A stretch of DNA of 35,486 nucleotides. Origin: Armatimonadota bacterium (GTDB lineage: Bacteria > Cloacimonadota > Cloacimonadia > Cloacimonadales > TCS61). This document shows, one piece after another, positions 1 to 7,003 of the stretch. Below the pieces are notes generated by a model. That model worked only from the letters and a program-made list of their open reading frames with translations. It did no database searches and had not been told where the DNA came from. Each line of letters starts with the position of its first letter. The first letter of the stretch is position 1. The DNA lies in NCBI GenBank assembly GCA_013203665.1, contig JABMPU010000097.1:1-35486 (forward strand), written 5' to 3'. The translations under genes and the position numbers were made by a program.

Positions 1-73
1 GATTTCCTCAGAAAGACAGTCTTTTTTCATTTCGCAGAACCCTTTAATAGTTTGGGAAAGGAGAATACTTCAA

Positions 74-490
74 ATGAAAAAGAAATCCAAAAAATCTAAA
101 CAGAAGATTTCATCCCTCGAGCATGATCCGTATTTAATGCGAATTAATGAAGGTGAAAAACTTTATAAATTATTTTTTTTCCGACCCATTGCAGGCAGGC
201 AAAATCATTTCGAATACAGGATGATGACAAAAGAGAAAACCAATGGCATGCTGGAAATGGTGAGTTACAATTTCAAGATTGTGGATGGCGTTCCTCAAAA
301 AAGCTCGATAATGCGTGCTCCTGAAATTCCCAAAGAAAGTTTGGATGAGATTGTTCAGGGAATGGTGCGAACCACTAATACTTCTCCGGAAGAGTTTGAA
401 GAATTAGACCTTTCTCAGTTTGAAACTTTAGAAGAACAGGTAGAATTTCTGAAGAAGAAAAATAAAGTTGATACAATGTATATTTCGTGA
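74..490 (+). CDS. Hypothetical 138-aa protein
   Basis: I do not recognise this protein. It begins with a Lys-rich stretch (MKKKSKKSKQK), has a mixed central part, and has an acidic C-terminal half containing EEFEELDLSQFETLEEQVEF, which reads as helix or coiled coil. No signal peptide, membrane segment or metal motif is visible, so it is probably cytoplasmic. The ATG start is supported by a GGAG ribosome site about 11 bases upstream. Codon use and amino-acid composition look like a genuine gene. It stands alone, converging on the minus-strand propeller gene, with hairpins in the gap between them. No function can be assigned. Confidence 0.7.
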   Translation: MKKKSKKSKQKISSLEHDPYLMRINEGEKLYKLFFFRPIAGRQNHFEYRMMTKEKTNGMLEMVSYNFKIVDGVPQKSSIMRAPEIPKESLDEIVQGMVRTTNTSPEEFEELDLSQFETLEEQVEFLKKKNKVDTMYIS

Positions 491-640
491 GAGAAGGAAA
501 AAATAGTAGAAAAGTATCTGTTGTTTAAACTTTCGAAGTTTTTAAAACTTTGTTTCGGGAACCCGACTCGGGTTGATACAAAAGTGTCTGTACTGGTTAT
601 TTCATCATTAAGTTAATGATGGTCTTTTAGGAGAGACCAA
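491..640. other. Convergent intergenic spacer with hairpins
   Basis: The spacer between two convergent genes holds a perfect palindrome CATCATTAA-G-TTAATGATG at 603-621. It is followed directly by GGTCT...AGACC (621-637). A further CGGG/CCCG-rich hairpin lies near 556-575. No strong T-run follows, so this may be a bidirectional terminator region or repeat debris. Confidence 0.4.
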
Positions 641-805
641 CTAATCGTTTTCTGATTTGATTCTGATTATTATCGGTTCCGAAACCAAAGTATATTTATC
701 ATTCACTTCAAAATAACCAACAATTTCATAATATCCATTTTCAGAAAAGTCATAATGTCCAATTGAGTATTTATAAAATGCATGGGCAACCTTTCGAGTA
801 ATATC
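641..805 (-). other. In-frame C-terminal continuation beyond a TGA stop
   Basis: Reading the minus strand past the TGA at 806-808 in the same frame gives 54 further sense codons before a TAG at 641-643. The peptide contains YSIGHYDFSENGYYEIVGYF and ends VSEPIIIRIKSEND. That is the alternating hydrophobic/aromatic pattern of a closing beta-sandwich (Ig-like) domain, and it matches the style of the residues just before the stop. The real gene therefore probably once ended at 641. The TGA is a nonsense mutation, a sequencing error, or a recoded codon. Other genes here use TGA as a normal stop, which argues against a genome-wide code change. Confidence 0.75.
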
Positions 806-3034
806 TCATTTTTCAAAATACTTTTCAGCAGATTCTACAGTTATTTCAATTCCGTTTCCCTCTATTTCATTAATCCTAACATCTTCAATAAAAGCGAGTT
901 TGTTTTTGAAGTATTTAGGAGTTTTATATGTTGTATGCTTGATAACTACTCCAAAATTTGGCAATGTGTAATTGCTCCATATCAATAATTTTCGCTCATA
1001 TTCCAGGATATTTTCCAGTGAAAAAGTGATATAAATATTTTCACCAGGAGCACATGAGTTTAAATCGGAACTGATCTGGAAATCCCAACTCAAAAGATCT
1101 AATGAGGTTTCAATTTTATTTAACAACTCTTTCATATCATCATAGAACTCATAGCTTTCAGGAATACTTTCTGCCACAGATTTCGCATGAGCTAAATATC
1201 CAAGATCTTCAGGATGAATATTCACTTCTTCCCACGATTCAGCGAGGTAGAAATACAAATTGGAAATACGATGTAATACTTTAAAGTTCAATTCACTATC
1301 CGGATATTTTTCAATGAATTTTTTATATTCATCAATTAAACTCAAATTATGGGAATTATCACCACCTTCATGTGATGTGAAATCATTATATTGTAGCATT
1401 TCAAACTCTGCATTATCAGCCCATTCGCTGGTTGGGTGCTCAGCAATTACTTGTTTATAGAAACTGAAAGGAAAATCGGTATTGATGCCAACTTCACAAT
1501 AATTCCAACTTAAAATAGACATTTCATAATAAATCTTACCAAGATGATAAAGTCTTGCTGGCTCACTCAGAGAAACGACACTCAAAGAATCTATCTGATG
1601 TTTTCCAATATTTAATCTAGCCAAATCTCTATCTGAGATAAATTCAAGAAACAAGCTTTCTTTATTTTGCTTTTTCAATTGTTCATAATTTAATAAAGCA
1701 CTTTCCGGATCTCCATTTAATGAATAACCACAAATGAGACCATAATAAACTGCCTCTCTCATTTTGAGGTCGGTTTCATTTGCCAGAATTTTCTCAAATC
1801 TTTCTATCTGTTCTTGCTCGCGAATCACAAAAATATGTTTCAGTCTCCTGGCTAAATGACCGATAATTTTGTGGGAAGTTGTAAGGTTTTGCATTTCAAA
1901 AAAGCCATTCACAAATTTGATAGGATCTTTTTCTTTTTTCAGTTTTTTTCTTTTTGTATCAATCGTTTGCTCGATATGTGCAATCTGCTCTCTCGGTATC
2001 ATTACAGAATCCAAATACTTTTTACTGATTTGAATTACACCATTATTTATTCCGATCCAAATGTTTTTTTCATTTGCATAAAAGCTTCGAACGATGGGAA
2101 AGGAAATATCGGATTTGAAGACTTTGTGATCTTTTTTATTTATCTTGCCCAAACCAAATTCGTCAAAAAACCAGAGGCATTCATCATCATTAAAAAGGTT
2201 ATGGATATTTCCAACTTTGATCAATTCCTCACTTTGATCGTTCAAGTTCAACTTTTTTAACAATCCTCCCTTAGACGGAAACCAGATTGTATTCTCATCG
2301 ATAACCATATTCCAATAGGGAATTCTCGAATTTATGATATATGGTTTATTATCTTTGCCAATGAAAACTGATTTTCTATCATCGAGAAAGAACATGACGT
2401 CACCATATTCTTGGAATTCTGAGACTCGATCAAATTTATATCCCCTTAAATCACGAATTTCTGTGGTTGTTTCCAGTAATGGATCGTATTCAAATTGATT
2501 ATTAATAATGATATTTTCATTTTCCAATCTTATACTATGAATCCAAATTTCTTTCTGAAAAGGAGTTTTTATTATTTCAGAATTCGATCTTTCAAAATAA
2601 TAAAGACTTTTCGTTGTGCCGATCCAAACCCGATTTCTGTCCGGTTTAATGATTGATATGGATTCATCGTTAAAGTATTTTTGTTTAGAAAAGATTACGA
2701 AATTATTAACCGATTTGTCAAAACAGAATACACCTTTCTTAAAATTCCCCAGCCATACCAAATTAGGATCATACTCATCGGTGATGTTCATTTTATTTAA
2801 TCCGACTGCAAAATCTCCAATTGTTTCTGCTAAGTTTCGCAATTCACCTTTACTAATATCGAATTCATAAGAGGATTTGTTTTGATCAATTAGCCATAAG
2901 TTTTCATTTATTGGGGATTTGATGATTTTCTGGGTATGATAATTCTGGATTGTGAATTCTTTAATGTTTTCATCTGCTGGTAAAATTCTGACAATAAGCA
3001 TCAAAGCAACTATTGAAAATATTAAGTTTTTCAT
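806..3034 (-). CDS. Secreted propeller/helical-repeat protein, interrupted by TGA
   Basis: This 742-aa protein starts with a signal peptide (MKNLIFSIVALMLIVRILPA). Residues about 25-345 contain recurring blade motifs such as NLVWLGNFKKGVFCFD, NRVWIGTTKSLYYF and NIWIGINNGVIQI. These resemble the beta-propeller repeats of periplasmic two-component sensor domains. Residues about 390-650 are helical and TPR-like (for example PARLYHLGKIYYEMSIL). The end is a beta-rich domain cut off by a TGA, after which the frame continues to 641. There is no kinase or DNA-binding domain, so it is a secreted or periplasmic protein of unknown role. The start is supported by AAGGAGC upstream. It is divergent from the DUF134 gene. 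Confidence 0.75.
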   Translation of the reverse strand: MKNLIFSIVALMLIVRILPADENIKEFTIQNYHTQKIIKSPINENLWLIDQNKSSYEFDISKGELRNLAETIGDFAVGLNKMNITDEYDPNLVWLGNFKKGVFCFDKSVNNFVIFSKQKYFNDESISIIKPDRNRVWIGTTKSLYYFERSNSEIIKTPFQKEIWIHSIRLENENIIINNQFEYDPLLETTTEIRDLRGYKFDRVSEFQEYGDVMFFLDDRKSVFIGKDNKPYIINSRIPYWNMVIDENTIWFPSKGGLLKKLNLNDQSEELIKVGNIHNLFNDDECLWFFDEFGLGKINKKDHKVFKSDISFPIVRSFYANEKNIWIGINNGVIQISKKYLDSVMIPREQIAHIEQTIDTKRKKLKKEKDPIKFVNGFFEMQNLTTSHKIIGHLARRLKHIFVIREQEQIERFEKILANETDLKMREAVYYGLICGYSLNGDPESALLNYEQLKKQNKESLFLEFISDRDLARLNIGKHQIDSLSVVSLSEPARLYHLGKIYYEMSILSWNYCEVGINTDFPFSFYKQVIAEHPTSEWADNAEFEMLQYNDFTSHEGGDNSHNLSLIDEYKKFIEKYPDSELNFKVLHRISNLYFYLAESWEEVNIHPEDLGYLAHAKSVAESIPESYEFYDDMKELLNKIETSLDLLSWDFQISSDLNSCAPGENIYITFSLENILEYERKLLIWSNYTLPNFGVVIKHTTYKTPKYFKNKLAFIEDVRINEIEGNGIEITVESAEKYFEK

Positions 3035-3156
3035 AATTCTATGCTCCTTGAAAATTATTGAGAAACTAATCCAAAAGAAATCGAGTTCTCAAGTTTGTCA
3101 ATAATCTTTTTATTCATAAAGAGTTATGTTTCTTATTGTTTTGTTTGACTCAGGAA

Positions 3157-3172
3157 AGCGAAAAATTTCGCT
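3157..3172. promoter_or_regulatory. Upstream palindrome AGCGAAA-aa-TTTCGCT
   Basis: This is a perfect 7-bp inverted repeat with a 2-base centre, abutting the -35 element of the DUF134-locus promoter. It lies in the divergent gap shared with the propeller gene, so it could be an operator for either direction. Its function is inferred from position only. Confidence 0.45.
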
Positions 3173-3200
3173 TGACTTTTGCACATATGTGCATTATATT
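3172..3200 (+). promoter_or_regulatory. Sigma70-type promoter with operator palindrome in the spacer
   Basis: A -35 box TTGACT (3172-3177) and a -10 box TATATT (3195-3200) are separated by exactly 17 bases. The spacer contains a perfect 14-bp palindrome TGCACATATGTGCA (3180-3193), well placed for a repressor to block RNA polymerase. The DUF134 start codon follows 30 bases after the -10 box. The obvious candidate ligand is the DUF134 helix-turn-helix protein encoded immediately downstream, acting as an autoregulator. Confidence 0.75.
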
Positions 3201-3229
3201 GTCTTTGTAAATTAATTAGGAGAATAAAT

Positions 3230-3682
3230 ATGTCGCGTCCTAAGAAAGAGAGAATAGTTCATAATCCACCTGTTTTTGTTAATTTCAAGCCAGTGGGAGT
3301 TAGAGCTTCTTCATTAGCTCAGATTTTTTTAACTTTAGATGAATACGAAGCAATCAGGTTGGCTGATTATCTGGGAATGGAGCATTCTGAGGCTGCTGAA
3401 GAAATGGAGATTTCACGCTCTACGTTTACTCGTTTAGTAGAAAAAGCCAGGAAAAAAGTAGCGGAATTTATGGTTGAAGGAAAGGAATTAATAATCGAAG
3501 GTGGGAATATACATTTTCGAGGCAATCTTATCAGATGTCTTGATTGTGGTCATATGTTCAAAACAAGTTTTGAAGATGAGATGACCAAGTGTCCTGTTTG
3601 CGGATCAGCAAATTTACTTGATCTCGCAGGAGGATTCGGTCATGGAAATTGTTGCAGAGGACGACATAGAGGAAGGAGGTAA
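3230..3682 (+). CDS. DUF134 (UPF0251) family DNA-binding regulator
   Basis: This 150-aa protein has the family's opening MSRPKKERIVHNPP. A helix-turn-helix region follows at about residues 38-85 (LTLDEYEAIRLADYLGMEHS, then EEMEISRSTFTRLVEKARKK). After that comes a zinc ribbon (CLDCG...CPVCG) and a basic Gly/Cys tail GFGHGNCCRGRHRGRR. The family is predicted to bind DNA and is commonly next to NifX-like and MinD/ferredoxin genes in anaerobes. I chose ATG 3230, not the ORF-track TTG at 3179, because AGGAGA sits six bases upstream and the TTG lies inside the promoter. It is first in the locus and probably regulates it. Confidence 0.9.
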   Translation: MSRPKKERIVHNPPVFVNFKPVGVRASSLAQIFLTLDEYEAIRLADYLGMEHSEAAEEMEISRSTFTRLVEKARKKVAEFMVEGKELIIEGGNIHFRGNLIRCLDCGHMFKTSFEDEMTKCPVCGSANLLDLAGGFGHGNCCRGRHRGRR

Positions 3683-3684
3683 TT

Positions 3685-4026
3685 ATGCCAAGAGGTGACA
3701 GAACAGGTCCTGACGGAATGGGACAAATGACAGGACGCGGACTGGGTTATTGTGCAGGTTATGATAGCCCGGGATTTTACAGAGGTATTCCGCGTGGTGG
3801 TGCTGGTTATGGAAGAAGAATGGGACGAGGACAACGTTTGGGTAGAGGATTCAGGGGTGGAGTTGAATCTAATTTTGGATATAATCAAAGACCTTATTAT
3901 TCCCCACCAGAATATTATCCACAAGTATCTGAGAAAACTCTTATAGAAAATGAAATCAAAATCATTGGAGAGCAATTAAAGACTCTCGAAACCAGGCTCG
4001 CAGAACTGTCAAAAGAGGAGAAATAA
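3685..4026 (+). CDS. DUF5320-like Gly/Arg-rich small protein 1
   Basis: This 113-aa protein starts with the signature MPRGDRTGPDGMGQMTGRGL followed by GYC. A Gly/Arg/Tyr-rich low-complexity middle (GRRMGRGQRLGRGFRGG) and a short C-terminal coiled coil (LIENEIKIIGEQLKTLETRL) follow. The pattern matches DUF5320 proteins, which accompany NifX-like genes in anaerobes; their biochemical role is not known to me. It begins two bases after the DUF134 stop with a strong GGAGGT site, so it is co-transcribed. The coiled coil suggests oligomerisation. The conserved N-terminal motif with its Cys could be a docking or metal-contact site, which is inference. A strong terminator follows it. Confidence 0.85.
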   Translation: MPRGDRTGPDGMGQMTGRGLGYCAGYDSPGFYRGIPRGGAGYGRRMGRGQRLGRGFRGGVESNFGYNQRPYYSPPEYYPQVSEKTLIENEIKIIGEQLKTLETRLAELSKEEK

Positions 4027-4033
4027 CTTCTCA

Positions 4034-4068
4034 TATACCAGCGGATATTCCGCTGGTATACTTTTTTT
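4034..4068 (+). terminator. Strong intrinsic terminator inside the locus
   Basis: A perfect 11-bp stem TATACCAGCGG / CCGCTGGTATA with loop ATATT is followed by C and seven T residues. It lies between the first and second DUF5320-like genes. It should split the regulator plus first small protein from the rest, or act as a partial terminator that lowers downstream expression. Confidence 0.9.
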
Positions 4069-4087
4069 AACAAACATGGAGGTTTTT

Positions 4088-4369
4088 ATGCCAAGAGGAG
4101 ACGGAACAGGACCAGACGGACTCGGTCCGATGACAGGAAGAGGTTTAGGACGCTGTTTCGGGAACAGAAAAATATCGAAAGGTTCTATTTGGGGAACTAT
4201 TATTACAGCTATTGCCGGAGCTGTTATTAAAGATTTAAGTGGTCCGAATAGCAAAATTAAAAAACTAACCGGAAATATTTTCAAACCAAAGCAAATAAAA
4301 GAAAAAGATAAACCAAAATTAATTCAACCTGAATTTGAAGTTTTAGAAAGCGAGGGAAAGGATGAATAA
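4088..4369 (+). CDS. DUF5320-like small protein 2
   Basis: This 93-aa protein opens with MPRGDGTGPDGLGPMTGRGL then GRC, nearly the same signature as the gene before it. The rest differs: a small apolar segment (WGTIITAIAGAVI) that could be an amphipathic or weak membrane helix, then a Lys-rich acidic/basic tail. ATG 4088 is chosen over the ORF-track ATG at 4076 because GGAGG (4078-4082) lies five bases before it and the N-terminal signature aligns exactly. Its stop overlaps the start of the next gene. It appears to be a duplicate of the first protein that kept only the N-terminal motif. Confidence 0.8.
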   Translation: MPRGDGTGPDGLGPMTGRGLGRCFGNRKISKGSIWGTIITAIAGAVIKDLSGPNSKIKKLTGNIFKPKQIKEKDKPKLIQPEFEVLESEGKDE

Positions 4370-4628
4370 TAGAAACACAGGAACCGGACGCGGTCTTGGT
4401 AGAGGAATGGGACAAGGTTCCGGTCAGGGTCTCGGTCGTGGCGGAGGTAGAGGTCGAAACAGTGGTGCAGGATACAGCATTGGTGGTTATTGTGTATGTG
4501 CAAAATGCGGAGCTAAAATAGCTCACCAGCAGGGAGTTCCCTGCACAAACCAGAAATGCCCCCAATGTGGAACCACAATGATCCGTGAAGAATTACTGAA
4601 TGATAGTCGTGTCAAGTCAAGTGTATAA
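4362..4628 (+). CDS. Gly/Arg-rich zinc-ribbon small protein
   Basis: This 88-aa protein has an N-terminal Gly/Arg/Gln low-complexity region (TGRGLGRGMGQGSGQGLGRG) that echoes the TGRGLG part of the two preceding proteins. A four-cysteine zinc ribbon follows: CVCAKCG, then CTNQKCPQCG. Its ATG overlaps the previous stop by eight bases, implying translational coupling. The ribbon could bind zinc or a cluster, and the basic N-terminus could bind nucleic acid or an acidic partner. The exact role is unknown. The stop codon lies inside one arm of a long inverted repeat. Confidence 0.8.
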   Translation: MNNRNTGTGRGLGRGMGQGSGQGLGRGGGRGRNSGAGYSIGGYCVCAKCGAKIAHQQGVPCTNQKCPQCGTTMIREELLNDSRVKSSV

Positions 4629-4680
4629 CAAACAATCTTGTTTGTTTCGTTGCATAAGCAGGATTGTTTGTGATACACTT
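4619..4680. repeat. 19-bp imperfect inverted repeat with 24-base loop
   Basis: Arms 4619-4637 and 4662-4680 pair at 18 of 19 positions (AAGTGTATAACAAACAATC is one arm). The left arm contains the stop of the zinc-ribbon gene. No T-run follows, so it is a weak terminator candidate at best. An mRNA-processing hairpin or a small palindromic insert is equally likely. Just after it, CGCGTTCTTAGCGGCTAAC looks like dispersed-repeat sequence. Confidence 0.7.
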
Positions 4681-4724
4681 AGCGTTTCTTCGCGTTCTTA
4701 GCGGCTAACAAAAGAGATAAATAA

Positions 4725-5579
4725 ATGAAGATAGCAATTGCCAGCGGAAAAGGTGGAACCGGAAAAACTACCTTAGCAACGAATTTAGCAAGCTTCTTAT
4801 CAGAAAGTCGTGAAACTGTTCTAGTTGATTTGGATGTGGAAGAACCAAATTCAGGATTATTCATCAAAGGAGAGTTATTCTTTCAAACCGATAAGTTTAA
4901 GATGGTTCCGAAATGGGAGAAAGAAAATTGTATTCTTTGCGGAAATTGCCAGAAAGTATGCAATTTTAATGCTATCATAAAACTGCCGGACCATGTCATG
5001 GTTTTCTCAAAATTATGCCATAGTTGTTATGCTTGCTCGGAATTGTGTTCTACAAAATCATTACCGATGCAACCGGAAAAAATCGGAGCCCTGAAACACT
5101 ATAAAACGAATAGTCTGAATTTTGTGGAAAGCAAACTCGATGTTGGTCAGGAACAGGCAGTTCCGCTCATTTCTCAAACTAAAAAATATGTAGATGAACA
5201 ATTTCAGAAAAAAGTAATTAAAATATTTGATTCTCCACCAGGAACTTCCTGTCCGGTAATAGAAGCAACAAAAAATGCTGATTTCGTAATTCTAGTAACC
5301 GAACCCACACCTTTTGGTTTGTATGATCTGAAGCTGGCAGTAGAGACAATGCGGGAACTCGGCAATAAAACCGGTGTTGTCATAAATCGTTATGGGATTG
5401 GAAATGATGATGTGATAGATTATTGCAGGAAAGAAAAAATCGATATTTTAGCAAGAATCAGTAATGACAGGAAAATCGCTGAACTTTATTCTCAAGGAAA
5501 ACTCATTTATAAAGATAATTCTGAATTTAGATTTCAATTAGAAAAAATTTCTGATTACCTGTTTTTGAGGGAAGCCTAA
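4725..5579 (+). CDS. MinD-superfamily ATPase with inserted 2[4Fe-4S] ferredoxin domain (A)
   Basis: This 284-aa protein has a deviant Walker A, SGKGGTGKTT (residues 7-16), and VDLDVEEPN as the switch region. A ferredoxin insert follows with C69-x2-C72-x2-C75-x3-C79 and C98-x2-C101-x2-C104-x3-C108, the spacing for two [4Fe-4S] clusters. The ATPase core then resumes (IFDSPPGTSCPVI). Such proteins occur in tandem pairs in anaerobes, including the orange-protein operons of Desulfovibrio. They are thought to couple ATP-driven conformational change to electron or cluster transfer during metal-cofactor assembly; that role is inferred here. It ends one base before its paralogue. Confidence 0.93.
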   Translation: MKIAIASGKGGTGKTTLATNLASFLSESRETVLVDLDVEEPNSGLFIKGELFFQTDKFKMVPKWEKENCILCGNCQKVCNFNAIIKLPDHVMVFSKLCHSCYACSELCSTKSLPMQPEKIGALKHYKTNSLNFVESKLDVGQEQAVPLISQTKKYVDEQFQKKVIKIFDSPPGTSCPVIEATKNADFVILVTEPTPFGLYDLKLAVETMRELGNKTGVVINRYGIGNDDVIDYCRKEKIDILARISNDRKIAELYSQGKLIYKDNSEFRFQLEKISDYLFLREA

Positions 5580-5580
5580 T

Positions 5581-6459
5581 ATGAAGGAAATAGTCGTAAT
5601 CTCAGGTAAAGGCGGAACAGGCAAAACCAGCATTACTGCTTCGTTTGCATTTCTTGCTAATGAAGATATTGTAGTTGCAGATTGTGATGTTGATGCAGCA
5701 GATATGCATCTTCTTCTCCAGCCGGATTATGAAAAGTCAGAAGATTTTCACAGTGGAGTTCTGGCTGAAATCGATCAGGACAAATGTGTAAAGTGTGGAA
5801 AATGTGCGGAAGTATGTCGTTTTGATGCTATCCCAAAAACAAATTCGCAATACATTGTTAATCCTCTCGATTGCGAAGGATGCGGATACTGCTGTCATAT
5901 TTGTCCTACAGATGCAATTCTTATGAAAGAACAAAATGTGGGGAAATGCTATATTTCCAATACCAGAATGAATAACAAAATGGTTCATGCAAGGTTGAAT
6001 ATTGGAGCTGAAAACTCTGGAAAGCTCGTTGCAAAAGTGAAGAACGAAGCTAAGAAATTAGCTGAGAAATATCAGAAAGAATTTGTTTTAGTGGATGGTT
6101 CACCCGGAATTGGTTGTCCGGTGATTTCTTCGCTTTCCGGTGCGGATTTAGTGGTATTTGTAACAGAACCCACGATTTCTGCGTTCCACGATTTAAGACG
6201 TGTTTATGAGCTTGTAGATCAGTTTAAAATTCAAACTGTTTGCATCTTAAATAAATCTGATTTGAATGAAAACATTTCACAAGAAATTCAGGATTTTATG
6301 AGGACAAACAAAATAAGTTTACTTTCCTCACTTCCGTATGATGACAGTTTTACTAAAGCTATGATTGAAGGAAAAACCATTACTGAATTTAATGATGACA
6401 TAAAGATGCTGTTAGAAATAAGTTGGAATCAAATTAAGCAGATTATTTCCAAAAAATGA
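5581..6459 (+). CDS. MinD-superfamily ATPase with inserted 2[4Fe-4S] ferredoxin domain (B)
   Basis: This 292-aa paralogue of the preceding gene has Walker A SGKGGTGKTS (residues 8-17) and switch VADCDVDAADMHLLL. Its ferredoxin insert reads CVKCGKCAEVC and CEGCGYCCHIC, with an extra Cys in the second motif. The core motif is GSPGIGCPVISSLSGAD. The tight spacing and the A/B pairing suggest a heterodimer. The proposed role is as for copy A, an electron- or cluster-handling ATPase for the NifX-like proteins downstream. The differences in the switch loop suggest the two subunits are not interchangeable. A REP-like element separates it from the next gene. Confidence 0.93.
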   Translation: MKEIVVISGKGGTGKTSITASFAFLANEDIVVADCDVDAADMHLLLQPDYEKSEDFHSGVLAEIDQDKCVKCGKCAEVCRFDAIPKTNSQYIVNPLDCEGCGYCCHICPTDAILMKEQNVGKCYISNTRMNNKMVHARLNIGAENSGKLVAKVKNEAKKLAEKYQKEFVLVDGSPGIGCPVISSLSGADLVVFVTEPTISAFHDLRRVYELVDQFKIQTVCILNKSDLNENISQEIQDFMRTNKISLLSSLPYDDSFTKAMIEGKTITEFNDDIKMLLEISWNQIKQIISKK

Positions 6460-6521
6460 GTTCTGTAAAATATAGAAAAATTTACCTGACCTTTGGCTAT
6501 GGCTTGTTTCACCAAGACGAG

Positions 6522-6593
6522 TGTCATTCCCGTGCAAACGGGAATCCAGCAGAAATAAATGATTATAGATTCCCAATCAAGTTGGGAATGACA
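6522..6593. repeat. REP-like double hairpin with TGTCATTCCC ends
   Basis: The element is bounded by TGTCATTCCC and GGGAATGACA. Inside are two hairpins, ATTCCCG/CGGGAAT (6526-6545) and ATTCCCAA/TTGGGAAT (6569-6589). It is a common palindromic type in bacterial genomes. The minus-strand ORF 6429-6620 (containing WIPVCTGMT) is only a shadow of it. It lies between co-directional genes of the cofactor locus and may affect read-through or mRNA stability. Confidence 0.85.
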
Positions 6594-6640
6594 AGTGAAT
6601 AGTGTTTTTGCAGAATTCATTAAAAAAAAAGGAGTAAAAA

Positions 6641-6979
6641 ATGAAAATTATTTTTACAACAACAGGATTGGACTGGGATTCAAAAATGGATCCTCGTTTT
6701 GGAAGAACAGAGTATTTCATTATTTTCGATGAAGACAAAGATGAATTAACATCATACGATAACACAGCAATTGCAGATGTAGCTCATGGTGCAGGTCCGC
6801 AAACCGCACAGAAGATGTTTGAATTTAAGCCGGATATCCTCATTACCGGAAATGGTCCCGGAGGGAATGCAGCAAGAGTATTACAGAATTCTAATATTAC
6901 AATTTACATTGGCGCTGGGAATATGACTGTGAAAGAAGCTTATGATGCTTTTAAAAATGGAAAATTAAGAATTTATTAA
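6641..6979 (+). CDS. NifX/NifB C-terminal-like (dinitrogenase Fe-Mo cofactor family) protein 1
   Basis: This 112-aa single-domain protein matches the NifX/NafY/ORP fold family. It has an N-terminal strand MKIIFTTTG, the family's MDPRFGRTEYFIIFD, the central GAGPQTAQKMFEFKPDILIT and the glycine-rich GNGPGGNAARVL. It ends in a short helix and strand. Proteins of this family bind or ferry Fe-Mo-S or Mo-Cu-S clusters. No Cys or His ligand cluster stands out, as is usual for the ORP type. No nitrogenase genes are in the window, so nitrogen fixation is not implied. The ribosome site AAAAGGAG precedes the ATG. Confidence 0.92.
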   Translation: MKIIFTTTGLDWDSKMDPRFGRTEYFIIFDEDKDELTSYDNTAIADVAHGAGPQTAQKMFEFKPDILITGNGPGGNAARVLQNSNITIYIGAGNMTVKEAYDAFKNGKLRIY

Positions 6980-7003
6980 TTTTTCATTTTGAGGAAATAC
7001 TTA

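Noticed and set aside
6429-6620. 63-aa minus-strand ORF with CHSQLDWES and WIPVCTGMT
   Set aside because: It is a translation of the REP-like palindrome at 6522-6593; such peptides recur wherever this repeat occurs.
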